Source: Actinomadura sp. NBRC 104412 (GTDB taxonomy: Bacteria > Actinomycetota > Actinomycetes > Streptosporangiales > Streptosporangiaceae). Taken from it: a stretch of DNA of 64,000 nucleotides. Positions 34,007-42,749 of this stretch are shown here, in pieces. The position numbers and the translations under genes were made by a program. The notes beneath the pieces were generated by a model. It made no database searches and had not been told where the DNA came from. It saw nothing but the letters and a program-made list of their open reading frames with translations. The stretch's first letter is position 1, and the number at the start of each line of letters is the position of its first letter. Where the stretch lies: contig NZ_BSTM01000015.1 of NCBI RefSeq assembly GCF_030269515.1, forward strand, positions 62,001 to 126,000, in the 5' to 3' direction.

Positions 34007-34178
34007 CGGTCGGGCTCCTCCGCGTGAGATCCGGCGTGTCGCGCCGGGGGGTTTCTGCGGACCGTAAGAACGACCGATCACACGGGAGTGAGCCCCGTGT
34101 TACGAGCAGGAAAATCCAGCCGCGCCCCACCGCGGGTCAGCCCGTTGCAGGTACTCCCGCGATAGCAGGGGCCAGCGA

Positions 34179-34904
34179 ATGTATCCTTCGCCCGTGCAAC
34201 TGCGCTTCCAGACGCGACGGTCCGACTCGCCGTGGGTCGACATCGTCTGGACCTGCACGAGTGAGCAGGTCACGCGGATGACGTCCGTCGCGAGTGCGCG
34301 TTGGGGGCTGGTGTTCTGGGAGCAGGACGGCAAGGCTTACGCGAGCGTCACCGGCCCCGAGACGAGGACGGGCACGGCGCCGGTGCCGGAAGGCGCGACC
34401 TTCACCGGCATCGAGTTCGCCTTGGGCACCTCGTTGCGGGCCGTGCCCACCCCGGCGCTGGTGAACTCGGGCATCGAACTTCCCGACACCACGCGGAGGA
34501 CGTTCCGCCTGGACGGCGCGCGCTGGGAGACGCCCGGCCCGGACGACGCCGAGGCACTCGTCGAACGTCTCGTCCGGGCCGGGGTCGTGGTCGGTGATCC
34601 GCTCGTCGCCGCGGTGCTGCGCGGACACCGCCCGTCCGTCTCGGAGCGCACGGTCGAACGCCGGTTCCGCGCCGCGACCGGGCTGACCCAGGGCGCCGTC
34701 CGGCAGATCGAGCGGGCCCGCAGGGCGGCGCATGCGCTGGCCGCCGGCGCCACGGCCGCCGATGTCGTCGCCGAGCTCGGCTACTTCGACCAGCCGCACC
34801 TCGCCCACGCGCTGCGCTCCTACATCGGACGCACCGTCGGCGGGCTGCGTGACGGCGAGGGCGGCGCGATCGCCCTCGCCCTGGATCAGCGCTTGACGTC
34901 GTAG
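34179..34904 (+). CDS. AraC family transcriptional regulator
   Basis: 241 residues. An N-terminal ligand-type domain (VDIVWTCTSEQVTRMTSVAS) precedes a C-terminal AraC DNA-binding region (SERTVERRFRAATGLTQGAV, then VVAELGYFDQPHLAHALRSY). It ends 19 bases inside the convergent DHFR-like gene. An AraC regulator beside this reductase is a common actinobacterial pair. Confidence 0.85.
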   Translation: MYPSPVQLRFQTRRSDSPWVDIVWTCTSEQVTRMTSVASARWGLVFWEQDGKAYASVTGPETRTGTAPVPEGATFTGIEFALGTSLRAVPTPALVNSGIELPDTTRRTFRLDGARWETPGPDDAEALVERLVRAGVVVGDPLVAAVLRGHRPSVSERTVERRFRAATGLTQGAVRQIERARRAAHALAAGATAADVVAELGYFDQPHLAHALRSYIGRTVGGLRDGEGGAIALALDQRLTS

Positions 34905-35464
34905 ACGAGCTTCAAGATTCCGTTCGAGTAGCTCTCCGACTCCCGAAGGGTCAGCATCTGCTTGTCGCGGTCGGCCCGCCCGAACAGGCTCTTCCCGGCA
35001 CCGAGCAGCACGGGGAAGACCAGCAGGTTGTACTGGTCGATCAGGCCCGCGTCCGACAGCCGCCGGGCCAGCTCCGCGCTCCCGTGAATGAAGATCGCGC
35101 CGCCCTCGCCCTCCTTGAGCGCGGCGACGTCCTCGGTCGAACGCAGGATCGTCGTCGGCCCCCAGCCGTCGACAAGGGCGTCCTCGCCCAGCGTGGTCGA
35201 CACCACGTACTTCGGCAGCTCCTTGTAGGCGGCGTGGTCCTCCGAGCCGGGCCAGACCGGCGCGAACGCCTCGTAGCTGCGGCGGCCGAACATCAGCGCC
35301 GTCGTGTCGGCGAGTTCCTCGCCCTTCAACGACCAGGCTTCCGGAACGAACTCAAGGTCCTTGAACACCCAGCCGCCGCTGCGGTGCTCCTCCCCCGGAC
35401 CCCCGCCGGGCGAGTCCACGACACCGTCGAGCGACATGAAACCGGTGTAGACCAGGTCACGCAT
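34886..35464 (-). CDS. dihydrofolate-reductase-like (RibD C-terminal fold) protein
   Basis: 192 residues. MRDLVYTGFMSLDGVVDSPG, MFGRRSYEAFAPVWPG, GGAIFIHGSAELARRLSDAG and LLVFPVLLGAGKSLFG define the family, which shares the NADPH-binding fold of DHFR and RibD but usually lacks a proven substrate. Tail to tail with the AraC gene. Confidence 0.9.
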   Translation of the reverse strand: MRDLVYTGFMSLDGVVDSPGGGPGEEHRSGGWVFKDLEFVPEAWSLKGEELADTTALMFGRRSYEAFAPVWPGSEDHAAYKELPKYVVSTTLGEDALVDGWGPTTILRSTEDVAALKEGEGGAIFIHGSAELARRLSDAGLIDQYNLLVFPVLLGAGKSLFGRADRDKQMLTLRESESYSNGILKLVYDVKR

Positions 35465-35550
35465 ATCTTTATCCCCTCATGATCGAACAAACCGCGCGGG
35501 GTTCACCCTAGATCGCCGGCACGGGATCCGTCGTGGACGAAAACGACACG

Positions 35551-36315
35551 TCATTGGTGTGAGCCTCGGGTGGCGCGCGCCAGTTGGAGCAGTTCCATCG
35601 GCACGGGGAACGCGACGACGGAGCCCTGCTGCGCGGCGACGTCCACCAGGGAGCCGAGGGTGCGCAGTTGCATGGCGGCCGGGTGCTCTTCGAGGATGCC
35701 GGCCGCCGCGCCGAGGTTCTGGGCCGCCTCCCGTTCACCGAGGGCGTGGATGACGCGAGCCCGCCGGTCGCGTTCGGCCTCGGCCTGCCGGGCCATGGCG
35801 CGGCGCATCGCCTCGGGCAGGGAGACGTCACGGACCTCCACCAGGGAGACCTTCACCCCCCACGGGTTGGTGAGGTCGTCGATGACCTGCGCGAGGAGCT
35901 GGTTGATCTCGTCCCGCTTGCCCAGCAGGTCGTCCAGGCTGCGCTGGCCCAGGATGCTGCGCAACGTGGTCTGCGCGATCTTGGACGTGGCCACCTGGTA
36001 GTCCTCGATGGCGATCACGGACTTGACCGGGTCCAGCACCTGGAAGTAGGTGACGGCGTCGACCCGCACGGTGACGTTGTCGGAGGTGATGATCTCCTGT
36101 GGCGGGACGTCGGCGGTCAGGATGCGCAGGTCGACGCGGACCATCCGGTCGATGACGGGAATGATGAAGAACAGTCCCGGACCCTTGGCGCCCTGGATGC
36201 GCCCCAGCCGGAAGATCACTCCGCGCTCGTACTCCGGGACGATCTTGATGGCGTTCGCCAGGAAGAGCAGCAGGATCGCGGCGGCCGCCGCCAAGCCTAT
36301 GAGCAGTGCGTTCAC
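35551..36315 (-). CDS. SPFH/stomatin-prohibitin family protein
   Basis: 254 residues from GTG 36315, behind AAGGAGA and overlapping the NfeD stop as GTGA. An N-terminal helix (LIGLAAAAAILLLFLANAIK) anchors the SPFH domain (VPEYERGVIFRLGRIQGAKG, ILTADVPPQEIITSDNVTVR, TTLRSILGQRSLDDLL), followed by a coiled-coil rich in Ala, Glu and Arg (AMARQAEAERDRRARV). It assembles membrane microdomain scaffolds together with NfeD. Confidence 0.92.
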   Translation of the reverse strand: MNALLIGLAAAAAILLLFLANAIKIVPEYERGVIFRLGRIQGAKGPGLFFIIPVIDRMVRVDLRILTADVPPQEIITSDNVTVRVDAVTYFQVLDPVKSVIAIEDYQVATSKIAQTTLRSILGQRSLDDLLGKRDEINQLLAQVIDDLTNPWGVKVSLVEVRDVSLPEAMRRAMARQAEAERDRRARVIHALGEREAAQNLGAAAGILEEHPAAMQLRTLGSLVDVAAQQGSVVAFPVPMELLQLARATRGSHQ

Positions 36316-36611
36316 GAATCGTCTCCTTCGGTCGGCGGTTCGACCACCAGGGTGAGGCCGTCCAGGTCGACGACCCGGGCGATGGCGCCCTCGGGCAACG
36401 GCGGGCCGACCGCGCGGGTGCTCCACCACGTGCCCTCAAGGAACGCGCGGCCGCGCCCGTCCCGGACATCGCGAAGCTCGACCAGCCGGCCGACGAGTCC
36501 CTCGGCCCCGGAATGGGCACGGCCTCTCTGCGCCCGCAGGGCATAGCGCCCGAGCAGGACGGCCAGCACCGCGACCACGACCGCGATGGGCAGCACGATG
36601 AGCGGATCCAC
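36312..36611 (-). CDS. short NfeD-like protein (one helix plus OB domain)
   Basis: 99 residues from GTG 36611, chosen for the GAGGGCG site; an ATG at 36728 would add 39 residues of low-complexity character. One helix (LIVLPIAVVVAVLAVLLGRY) is followed by an OB-fold (GLVGRLVELRDVRDGRGRAF, ARVVDLDGLTLVVEPP). The protease domain and extra helices of long NfeD proteins are absent. Coupled to the SPFH gene. The gap 36612-36950 holds no convincing gene; a short coding-like stretch (AEADLDLAERRLLLAREAQV) at about 36855-36945 on the plus strand may be a remnant. Confidence 0.75.
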   Translation of the reverse strand: MDPLIVLPIAVVVAVLAVLLGRYALRAQRGRAHSGAEGLVGRLVELRDVRDGRGRAFLEGTWWSTRAVGPPLPEGAIARVVDLDGLTLVVEPPTEGDDS

Positions 36612-36950
36612 CTGGACGCCCTCGGCCGAGCCGAAGAAGGCGCCCACCGCGCAAGCGCGGCCGATACGCCGTCTCCCGCCTGAGCCGGCGCATCCAACGA
36701 GCACCCGCCCTCTCAGACGCACCCGCACTCCCCGGATGGACGCGTTCCCCGTCCGCGATCACTACCCGTTCCTGACCTGGGCATTCGAGCGCGAACGCGC
36801 CGTGGGCCACGGCGGCGGGGCTCAGGGCCGCTCCGGTCCGTACCACCGCCGGGCACCATGCCGAAGCCGACCTCGATCTGGCGGAACGACGCCTTCTCCT
36901 GGCTCGCGAAGCGCAGGTCGTTGGGGGTGGCGCGGTGCTGTGTGCGGCGG

Positions 36951-37793
36951 TCAGCGCAGGAAGTCGAGGACTTGGCGGCCGAACTCGTCGTAGTGCTGGA
37001 ACAGGAAGCCGTGACCGGAGTCGCCGTAGAGCACCAGGATCGAGTCGCGCACCCGCTGGACCATGGCGAAGGAGTTCATGGCGTGGACCATCACGTCGTG
37101 GGCGCCGTTCGCCACCAGCACCCGCGCGGTGAGCTGGTCGAGCCGCTCCCACGCGGAGTTCTCGCCGGCGCCCCAGCGCCCGATGGCCTCCATCTGGCTC
37201 TTCCAGCTTTCGGGCTTGACCTGTGAAGGGGAGACGTCGAGGCGGGTGTTCAGCCGGGCCAGCGACTCCTGCCCCAGGCGCCGGCCTTCGCTGTCCAGTC
37301 CGAAGAAGAGGAAGAGGAAGTCCTCTTCGGTGTTCGTCTCGGCGGTCATCGCCTTCAGTACGCGGGGGTCGCGTTCCGGGCTTCCGGGAACGCCGCCGGG
37401 GCCGCTGCCGGCGACGACGATCCGGCGAACGAGGTCCGGGTGGTCGAGCGCGACGGCCTGCGTGACGTAGCCGCCCATGGACCAGCCGAGCAGATCCACC
37501 TGGTGGAGGCCGAGAGCGCCCAGGAAGTCGACGGCCGCGTCGGCCATCCCCTGGATCGTGTTCGGGGTCGTGCCGGTCGACCGCCCGATGCCCGCGCTGT
37601 CGAAGACGATGACGCGCCGCTCGGAGGCGAGCACGTCCAGAAAGGCCGGGTCCCAGTGATCGATGGTCGCGCGGAAGCGGTGGAGCAGGACGAGCGGAGG
37701 TTCCGTCGCCCCCTTGCCGAAGTCGCGGTAGGCGTACGTCGCGAGTCGCCCTTGGGCTTCTCGGGTCTCGACGTCGTCGGAGAGGTAGGGCAT
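36951..37793 (-). CDS. alpha/beta hydrolase
   Basis: 280 residues. Oxyanion region PLVLLHRFRATIDHWDPAFL, nucleophile elbow GWSMGG near residue 107, acid within VLVANGAHDVMV and His in YGDSGHGFL. HR replaces the usual HG of the oxyanion loop. Related enzymes are non-haem haloperoxidases, esterases and C-C hydrolases. It diverges from the HxlR regulator, with a strong inverted repeat between, so it is probably that regulator's target. Confidence 0.88.
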   Translation of the reverse strand: MPYLSDDVETREAQGRLATYAYRDFGKGATEPPLVLLHRFRATIDHWDPAFLDVLASERRVIVFDSAGIGRSTGTTPNTIQGMADAAVDFLGALGLHQVDLLGWSMGGYVTQAVALDHPDLVRRIVVAGSGPGGVPGSPERDPRVLKAMTAETNTEEDFLFLFFGLDSEGRRLGQESLARLNTRLDVSPSQVKPESWKSQMEAIGRWGAGENSAWERLDQLTARVLVANGAHDVMVHAMNSFAMVQRVRDSILVLYGDSGHGFLFQHYDEFGRQVLDFLR

Positions 37794-37858
37794 GGCGGCA
37801 TCCTTTGGGTTCGGTCGGTGGCCATGACCGTCATGGCGGTCATGACGGCAAATCCCAT

Positions 37859-37903
37859 CTGACTTACGATTGCGGAAGTCAGCCCGACGCTATAGGCTGA
37901 CTT
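37859..37903. promoter_or_regulatory. HxlR operator: inverted repeat plus extra half-site
   Basis: CTGACTT, 10 bases, AAGTCAG at 37859-37882, and a third copy CTGACTT at 37897-37903. The sites sit between the divergent hydrolase and HxlR genes. Three half-sites would let two HxlR dimers bind and control both promoters. Confidence 0.65.
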
Positions 37904-37936
37904 CGCGCAAGGCAAGCCAGCCACGAAGGTGGAGGG

Positions 37937-38428
37937 ATGAAGGACCTGCTGGACGACCGGGACGCCTGGTCCATGGCCAACTGCTCGATCGACAGGACAC
38001 TGGCGATCGCGGGCAACAGGACGGCAATGCTGATCATGCGCGAGGCGTTCTTCGGCACGCGCCGGTTCGACGACTTCGCCAAGCGTGTGGGCATCGGCGA
38101 ACCCGCCGCCGCGGCGCGCCTGAAGGAACTGACCGCCGCCGGCCTGCTGGAGCGCACCCCCTACAAGGAGCCGGGCCAGCGGACCCGGTACGCCTACCAG
38201 CTCACCGAGAAGGGGCGGGACTTCTTACCGATCATCACGGCGCTACGGCAGTGGGGCGACACCTGGGCCGCCGACGAGCGCGGGCCGGCCGTGGTGGTAC
38301 GCCACAAGGACTGCGGCGCCCCGGTGCACGCGGTGCTCCGCTGCGAGGACGGCCACGACGTACCGCTCAGGGAGTCGGTCATCGACGCCGGACCGGGCCT
38401 GATCCGCGTCGGACCGGACACCCCCTGA
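37937..38428 (+). CDS. HxlR family transcriptional regulator
   Basis: 163 residues from ATG 37937. Begins WSMANCSIDRTLAIAGNRTA with the conserved early Cys, then MREAFFGTRRFDDFAKRVGI and LTEKGRDFLPIITALRQWGD, the HxlR winged helix. The C-terminal part KDCGAPVHAVLRCEDGHDVP has two more cysteines that could bind metal or sense redox. It likely represses the divergent hydrolase. The thioesterase-like gene follows 90 bases later. Confidence 0.9.
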   Translation: MKDLLDDRDAWSMANCSIDRTLAIAGNRTAMLIMREAFFGTRRFDDFAKRVGIGEPAAAARLKELTAAGLLERTPYKEPGQRTRYAYQLTEKGRDFLPIITALRQWGDTWAADERGPAVVVRHKDCGAPVHAVLRCEDGHDVPLRESVIDAGPGLIRVGPDTP

Positions 38429-38518
38429 ACCCGGCGGCGGCCGGAACACCCGGCGGGACGACTCCGCCGCAGAAGCGTCCCCACGTCACATCCGCAACAC
38501 CCCCTGAGGAGCTGCCGC

Positions 38519-39073
38519 ATGTCCAAGGCACCGAAGACGTCCCCGAGCGCGGACGTGACCGACCGAGCAGGCGCGCCGACGCACAGGTCGCGCGCGTACA
38601 GTTGGGAAGACCCCGCCACCTCCGCCCAAACCGTCCCCCGGCTCAGCGGTCTCGACTTCGTCCGCGGGATCCTGTCCGGGCGCCTGCCCATCCCGCCGAT
38701 CGCCGCCGCTCTCGGTATGACCCTGGAGGAGGCCGAGCACGGACGCGCGGTCTTCGCCCTGGCGCCGGGCGAGGAGCACTACAACCCCATCGGCGGCGTC
38801 CACGGCGGCGTCTACGCCACGCTGCTCGACTCGGCGGCCGGGTGCGCGGTGCAGACCGTGCTCCCCCAGGGCATGGGCTACACCTCGATCGACCTCAACG
38901 TGAAGTTCCTGCGCCCGATCACCGTCGACACCGGCAAGGTCCGCGCCGTCGGCACCCTCCTCCACAGCGGCCGTCGCACCGCCCTCGCCCAAGCCGAGCT
39001 CCTCGACTCCGAGGACCGGCTGCTGGCCCACGCCACCAGCAGTTGCCTGCTCTTCCCGATCAAGGCCCGCTGA
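38519..39073 (+). CDS. PaaI-type hotdog-fold thioesterase
   Basis: 184 residues. The hotdog core reads HYNPIGGVHGGVYATLLDSA, then GMGYTSIDLNVKFLRPITVD and GRRTALAQAELLDSEDRLLA, with the VHGG motif of PaaI thioesterases. These release acids from CoA thioesters. An N-terminal 60-residue extension (with LDFVRGILSGRLPIPPIAAA) is common. Follows HxlR in the same direction and may share its regulation. Confidence 0.88.
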   Translation: MSKAPKTSPSADVTDRAGAPTHRSRAYSWEDPATSAQTVPRLSGLDFVRGILSGRLPIPPIAAALGMTLEEAEHGRAVFALAPGEEHYNPIGGVHGGVYATLLDSAAGCAVQTVLPQGMGYTSIDLNVKFLRPITVDTGKVRAVGTLLHSGRRTALAQAELLDSEDRLLAHATSSCLLFPIKAR

Positions 39074-39084
39074 TCACCTCGGCG

Positions 39085-39498
39085 TCACAAGGCCGCGGCG
39101 CCGGCCCCCGCCGGCGCCGCGTTCCCCGGAGGGTCCGCCTCCACCAGCTCGGTATAGAAGCCGATCTTGAACTGGAGCTGGCCGCGCTGTTCGCGCAGCC
39201 GCGCGATCTTCTGCTCGACCCGTTCGTCGTGCCGCCGGAGCAGCTCAAGGCGTTCGGGAACGGTGTGGTCACCGGCACGGGACAACTCGGTGTAACGCAG
39301 CATCTCGGCTATGGGCATGCCGGACTCGCGCAGGCAGCGCAGCAGGCCCAGCCAGTTCAGGTCGTCCTCGCTGTACACGCGGCGGCCCGCGGCATCGCGG
39401 GCGATGTCCGGCAGCAGGCCGATCTTCTCGTAGTAACGCAACGTGTCGATGCTGAAACCGCTCTTCTCGGCGGCTTCCGCTGACGAGTAAGAGATCAC
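39085..39498 (-). CDS. MerR family transcriptional regulator
   Basis: 137 residues from GTG 39498. Helix-turn-helix SSAEAAEKSGFSIDTLRYYE followed by KIGLLPDIARDAAGRRVYSE and a long dimerisation helix (RRHDERVEQKIARLREQR). No Cys cluster is present, so it is not a metal sensor of the classical type; it resembles MerR proteins that control aldo/keto reductases. Its promoter has a MerR-type 19-base spacer and places the transcript start on the GTG. Confidence 0.9.
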   Translation of the reverse strand: MISYSSAEAAEKSGFSIDTLRYYEKIGLLPDIARDAAGRRVYSEDDLNWLGLLRCLRESGMPIAEMLRYTELSRAGDHTVPERLELLRRHDERVEQKIARLREQRGQLQFKIGFYTELVEADPPGNAAPAGAGAAAL

Positions 39499-39504
39499 GC
39501 CGCC

Positions 39505-39535
39505 AGCGTTCCATCTGGAGCGCGCTCCGGGTCAA
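39505..39535 (-). promoter_or_regulatory. MerR-type promoter of the merR gene
   Basis: On the minus strand TTGACC, a 19-base spacer holding the palindrome GGAGCGCGCTCC, then AACGCT. The -10 hexamer ends 6 bases before the GTG, so the mRNA is probably leaderless. Confidence 0.6.
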
Positions 39536-39562
39536 CTCCCGCCGGAGGCCGCGCAAAACGCC

Positions 39563-39593
39563 TTGACCCTGAGCGCGCTCCAGCTTGTTGGAT
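39563..39593 (+). promoter_or_regulatory. MerR-type promoter of the aldo/keto reductase gene
   Basis: TTGACC, a 19-base spacer with GAGCGCGCTC, then TTGGAT; the ATG at 39601 lies where transcription should begin. The near-identical dyad of the merR promoter is 40 bases away on the opposite strand. Confidence 0.65.
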
Positions 39594-39600
39594 CGACGGC

Positions 39601-40518
39601 ATGGACATCGCACTGGGCACCATGTGGTTCGGCACCTCGGTGAGCGAGGAGGAGTCGTTCGCCATTCTCGACCGGTTCGTCGAGGCCGGCGGGACGATGC
39701 TGGACACCGCGAACAACTACGCCTTCTGGCTGAACGGCGGCGTCGGCGGCGAGAGCGAGGAGGTGCTCGGCCGCTGGCTGGCGTCCCGTCCCGGAATGCG
39801 CGACCGGATCGTGCTGGGCACCAAGGTCGGCGCGAAACCGCTGGCGCCGGGCTCCGGTCTGGAGAACGTGGAGGGCCTGTCCTCCACCGCGATCACGTCG
39901 GCGGCCGAGGACAGCCTGCGCCGCCTCCAGACCGACCACATCGACCTGTACTGGGCGCACTACGAGGACCGGTCCGTGCCGCTGGAGGACACCATGAGCG
40001 GCTTCGGCGAGCTGGTCACGAGCGGGAAGGTCGGCCGGATCGGCGTCAGCAACCATCCGGTCTGGCGGGTCGAACGGGCGCGCACGGCCGGGCCCGTCCC
40101 GTACACCGACCTACAGTACCGGTACTCCTACCTCCAGCCGCGGCCGGGAGTGAAGCTGCCCGAGGGCGGCCACTACCACGTGAACGAGGACCTGCTCGGC
40201 TATGCGCGCGACGCGGGGCTCAAGCTGTGGGCGTACACGGCCCTGCTCTCCGGCGTCTACAGCGGACGTCCCGACAGGCCGCTGCCCGAGCACTACGAGC
40301 ACGTCGGCAACACGCGCCGCCTCGCCGTCCTCGGCGAGGTCGCGGACGAACTGGGCGCCACGCGGAACCAGGTCGTCCTGGCGTGGCTGATGGGCGGCGA
40401 CCCGCCGATCATCCCGATCGTGGGGGTCGGCAAGCTGGCGCACCTGGAGGAATTCCTGCCCGCCGCCGAGTTGCGCCTGGACGCCGAACTGGGCGAACGA
40501 CTGGACTCGGCCGTATGA
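39601..40518 (+). CDS. aldo/keto reductase
   Basis: 305 residues. TIM-barrel NADPH enzyme: MDIALGTMWFGTSVSEEESF, catalytic Asp-Tyr region FVEAGGTMLDTANNYAFWLN, LVLGTKVGAKP-like strand with Lys, LRRLQTDHIDLYWAHYEDRS with the catalytic His, and IGVSNHPVW. It is expressed from a MerR-type promoter divergent to the regulator, so it is the likely target, perhaps for detoxifying aldehydes or quinones. Confidence 0.92.
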   Translation: MDIALGTMWFGTSVSEEESFAILDRFVEAGGTMLDTANNYAFWLNGGVGGESEEVLGRWLASRPGMRDRIVLGTKVGAKPLAPGSGLENVEGLSSTAITSAAEDSLRRLQTDHIDLYWAHYEDRSVPLEDTMSGFGELVTSGKVGRIGVSNHPVWRVERARTAGPVPYTDLQYRYSYLQPRPGVKLPEGGHYHVNEDLLGYARDAGLKLWAYTALLSGVYSGRPDRPLPEHYEHVGNTRRLAVLGEVADELGATRNQVVLAWLMGGDPPIIPIVGVGKLAHLEEFLPAAELRLDAELGERLDSAV

Positions 40519-40558
40519 CCTGACCCGGAACGCGGGATCCTGCCGGCCGTCGATGCCG

Positions 40559-41632
40559 TCAGGAGCGGACCCTCTCACCGGACCACCGGACGGACATACC
40601 GTGCTCCGCCAGCTCGTCGAGGAGGGATGCGGCCTTCGGGAACCGGTCGATATGGATCACACCTCCCGGCCCGCCGTCGCCGTACAGCGCCTGGGCGACA
40701 AGCGCCGCGACCGCACCGGTGGCATGGCAGGTCTCGCGGCCGGTCACGGTTCCGGTGACCGCCGCCCCGGATCCGTCCGACGCGGACGCGTGGACGACGA
40801 ACCCGTCCGACCCGAAATGCAGGCGGCCCATCAGCGCGGCCAGCGGGGACCCGGCGCGCAGCCGGCGCAGCAGGGCGAAGAACCCGGCGGTCCGCAAGCC
40901 GAACACCGCGGAGGTCACCAGGCGTGAGTCGAAGCAGATCCGCGTGGTGGCCCGCACGCCGAGCGCCTCACCGACCGTGTACTGGTCGGAGAACGAGAAC
41001 GGATGGACGGTCCTGACCCCCGCCCGTCCCAGCCGCACCCGCGCCCGCCTGGGACGCGACCCGCGCCCGCGGCCGCCGGGCTCCAGGAGGTGGTCCACGA
41101 CCCATCGCACCGAGTCGGCCCCGTGCTCGCCGCCCAGTCCCAGCAGCAGGCTGAGGTCCACCGTCCGCGCGTCCGACAGCCGCTCGGCGCAGCGCCGTGC
41201 CAACAGGTTCGTCAGCCCCGGCGCCACCCCGACGCTCAGCACGGCCGTCGCGGCGTTGCTCACCGCGAGATCGTGGAGGGCGGCGATCGACTCCAGCACG
41301 GGGGCGGACGCGCTGACATCGACGTAATGCACGCCTCGTTCCAGGCAGGCACGTGCGACCGCCGTGTTGGCGCGTTCCACGCACATGACCACAAGGGCCG
41401 CGCCGCGCAGCACGCAGTTCACCTCATCGGGCCTCTCCACATCCACGCGCGCGGCCCGCAGGGCGGCGTCACTCGACCGCACCAGGCGTTCCGCGCGGTC
41501 CCAGGACCGTCCCGCCACCACGACGCGTCCCGGAAACCGCCGTCCGAGAATCTCCGCGGTCGCCTTGCCGACCGCCCCGTACCCGCCCAAGACGACGATC
41601 GAGCCGCCTCGTCCCCCGTTGTCAACGCTCAT
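40559..41632 (-). CDS. saccharopine dehydrogenase-like NAD(P)-binding protein
   Basis: 357 residues from ATG 41632 (41644 and 41668 are also open). Rossmann loop SIVVLGGYGAVGKATAEILG, then VVVAGRSWDRAERL, GVHYVDVSASAPVLESIAAL and SVGVAPGLTNLLA, the pattern of saccharopine-dehydrogenase-family proteins whose substrate is usually unknown. Divergent from the LysR gene across a perfect palindrome, so it is the likely LysR target. Confidence 0.85.
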   Translation of the reverse strand: MSVDNGGRGGSIVVLGGYGAVGKATAEILGRRFPGRVVVAGRSWDRAERLVRSSDAALRAARVDVERPDEVNCVLRGAALVVMCVERANTAVARACLERGVHYVDVSASAPVLESIAALHDLAVSNAATAVLSVGVAPGLTNLLARRCAERLSDARTVDLSLLLGLGGEHGADSVRWVVDHLLEPGGRGRGSRPRRARVRLGRAGVRTVHPFSFSDQYTVGEALGVRATTRICFDSRLVTSAVFGLRTAGFFALLRRLRAGSPLAALMGRLHFGSDGFVVHASASDGSGAAVTGTVTGRETCHATGAVAALVAQALYGDGGPGGVIHIDRFPKAASLLDELAEHGMSVRWSGERVRS

Positions 41633-41689
41633 ACCGTCCAGCATCGAAGGTGGACGGCATGCGAACAACTACGGGTTTGTGATCGTTGA

Positions 41690-41706
41690 TATGTCTTGAA
41701 GACATA
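41690..41706. promoter_or_regulatory. perfect 17-bp palindrome, probable LysR operator
   Basis: TATGTCTTGAAGACATA, perfectly symmetric about 41698, in the 91-base gap between the divergent dehydrogenase and LysR genes, 17 bases before the LysR ATG. AT-rich against a GC-rich background. Confidence 0.65.
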
Positions 41707-41723
41707 GCGATGAGGTGCGGCGC

Positions 41724-42677
41724 ATGCTGGATCCTTGGACGTTGCGGGTCATGGTCGAGGTCGTCGAGCGGGGATCGTTCTCGGCGGCGGCCGAGGCGTT
41801 GACGATGACACAGCCGGCCGTGTCCCGGCAGATCGGAGGGCTGGAGCGCAGGCTCGGCGTGAGCCTGTTCCGCCGCCTGCCGCGCGGGGTCGAGCCGACC
41901 ACCGCCGGGGAGATCGCCGCCGAGCAGGCGCGGGACATCCTGGCACGCCTCCGCGACCTCGAAGTCCGGCTCGGGACCTTCGCCAGCCTCGACGCCGGGA
42001 CCTTGCGGATCGCCGCGCACGCCAGCGCGAACACCGCGTTCGTGCCGGAGGTGATCCGGCGTTTCAGCCGCGCCCATCCCGGGATCTCGCTGAGCCTCAC
42101 CCAGGTCGCCTCCGACGCGACGCTCGACGCCGTCCGGACCGGCCGGGTCGACTTGGCGCTCCTCACCGAGTGGAGCCTGTACGCCGACCTGCCCGCCGCC
42201 CGGATCGACCCGGCGCCCGAGCCTCTCGGCCCGGCCGCGCTCGCCGGACTCGACCTGGTGCCGCTCCTGGACGAACGGTTCCAGGTCGCGCTGCCCGTCT
42301 CGCATCCGCTGGCCGCCCACCGCCAGGTACGGCTGAGCGACCTGCGCGACGAGACCTGGATCGAGGGCGGCCATCCCGACTGCCTCGGCCCCATCCCACG
42401 GCTCACCGAGGCTCTGGCCGGGCCGCCGCGCATCGGGTTCTTCTGCGAGGACTGGAACGGCAAGCAGGCGCTGGTCGCGGGCGGCTCCGGCATCATGCTG
42501 GTGCCCACCCTCGCCCAAGCGGTCACCCACCCCGGGGTCACGCTGCGACCGACCGTTCCCGAGCTTCCCGGCCGCCGCCTCTACTCGGTGTCGACGGCTC
42601 CGCCCTTCCGCTACCCCGCGGTGGAGGCGATGCTGAACGTCCTCACAGAGGCCGCCCGGGAACACGCCCGACATTGA
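41724..42677 (+). CDS. LysR family transcriptional regulator
   Basis: 317 residues from ATG 41724, chosen for its GAGG spacing; GTG 41715 is in frame. Winged helix: VEVVERGSFSAAAEALTMTQ, then PAVSRQIGGLERRLGVSLFR. The effector domain follows (GTLRIAAHASANTAFVPEVI, LVPLLDERFQVALPVSHPLA). It probably controls the divergent saccharopine-dehydrogenase-like gene through the palindrome in the gap. Confidence 0.92.
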   Translation: MLDPWTLRVMVEVVERGSFSAAAEALTMTQPAVSRQIGGLERRLGVSLFRRLPRGVEPTTAGEIAAEQARDILARLRDLEVRLGTFASLDAGTLRIAAHASANTAFVPEVIRRFSRAHPGISLSLTQVASDATLDAVRTGRVDLALLTEWSLYADLPAARIDPAPEPLGPAALAGLDLVPLLDERFQVALPVSHPLAAHRQVRLSDLRDETWIEGGHPDCLGPIPRLTEALAGPPRIGFFCEDWNGKQALVAGGSGIMLVPTLAQAVTHPGVTLRPTVPELPGRRLYSVSTAPPFRYPAVEAMLNVLTEAAREHARH

Positions 42678-42749
42678 CCGCCGGGCATGAGGACACCACC
42701 GGGAACGCGCACGTGACAACCGGGCCACGGACTCAGGGTGCCAGGGTGA

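Noticed and set aside
34007..34178. Purine riboswitch upstream of the BMP importer
   Set aside because: No recognisable purine aptamer core was found in the 172-base gap.
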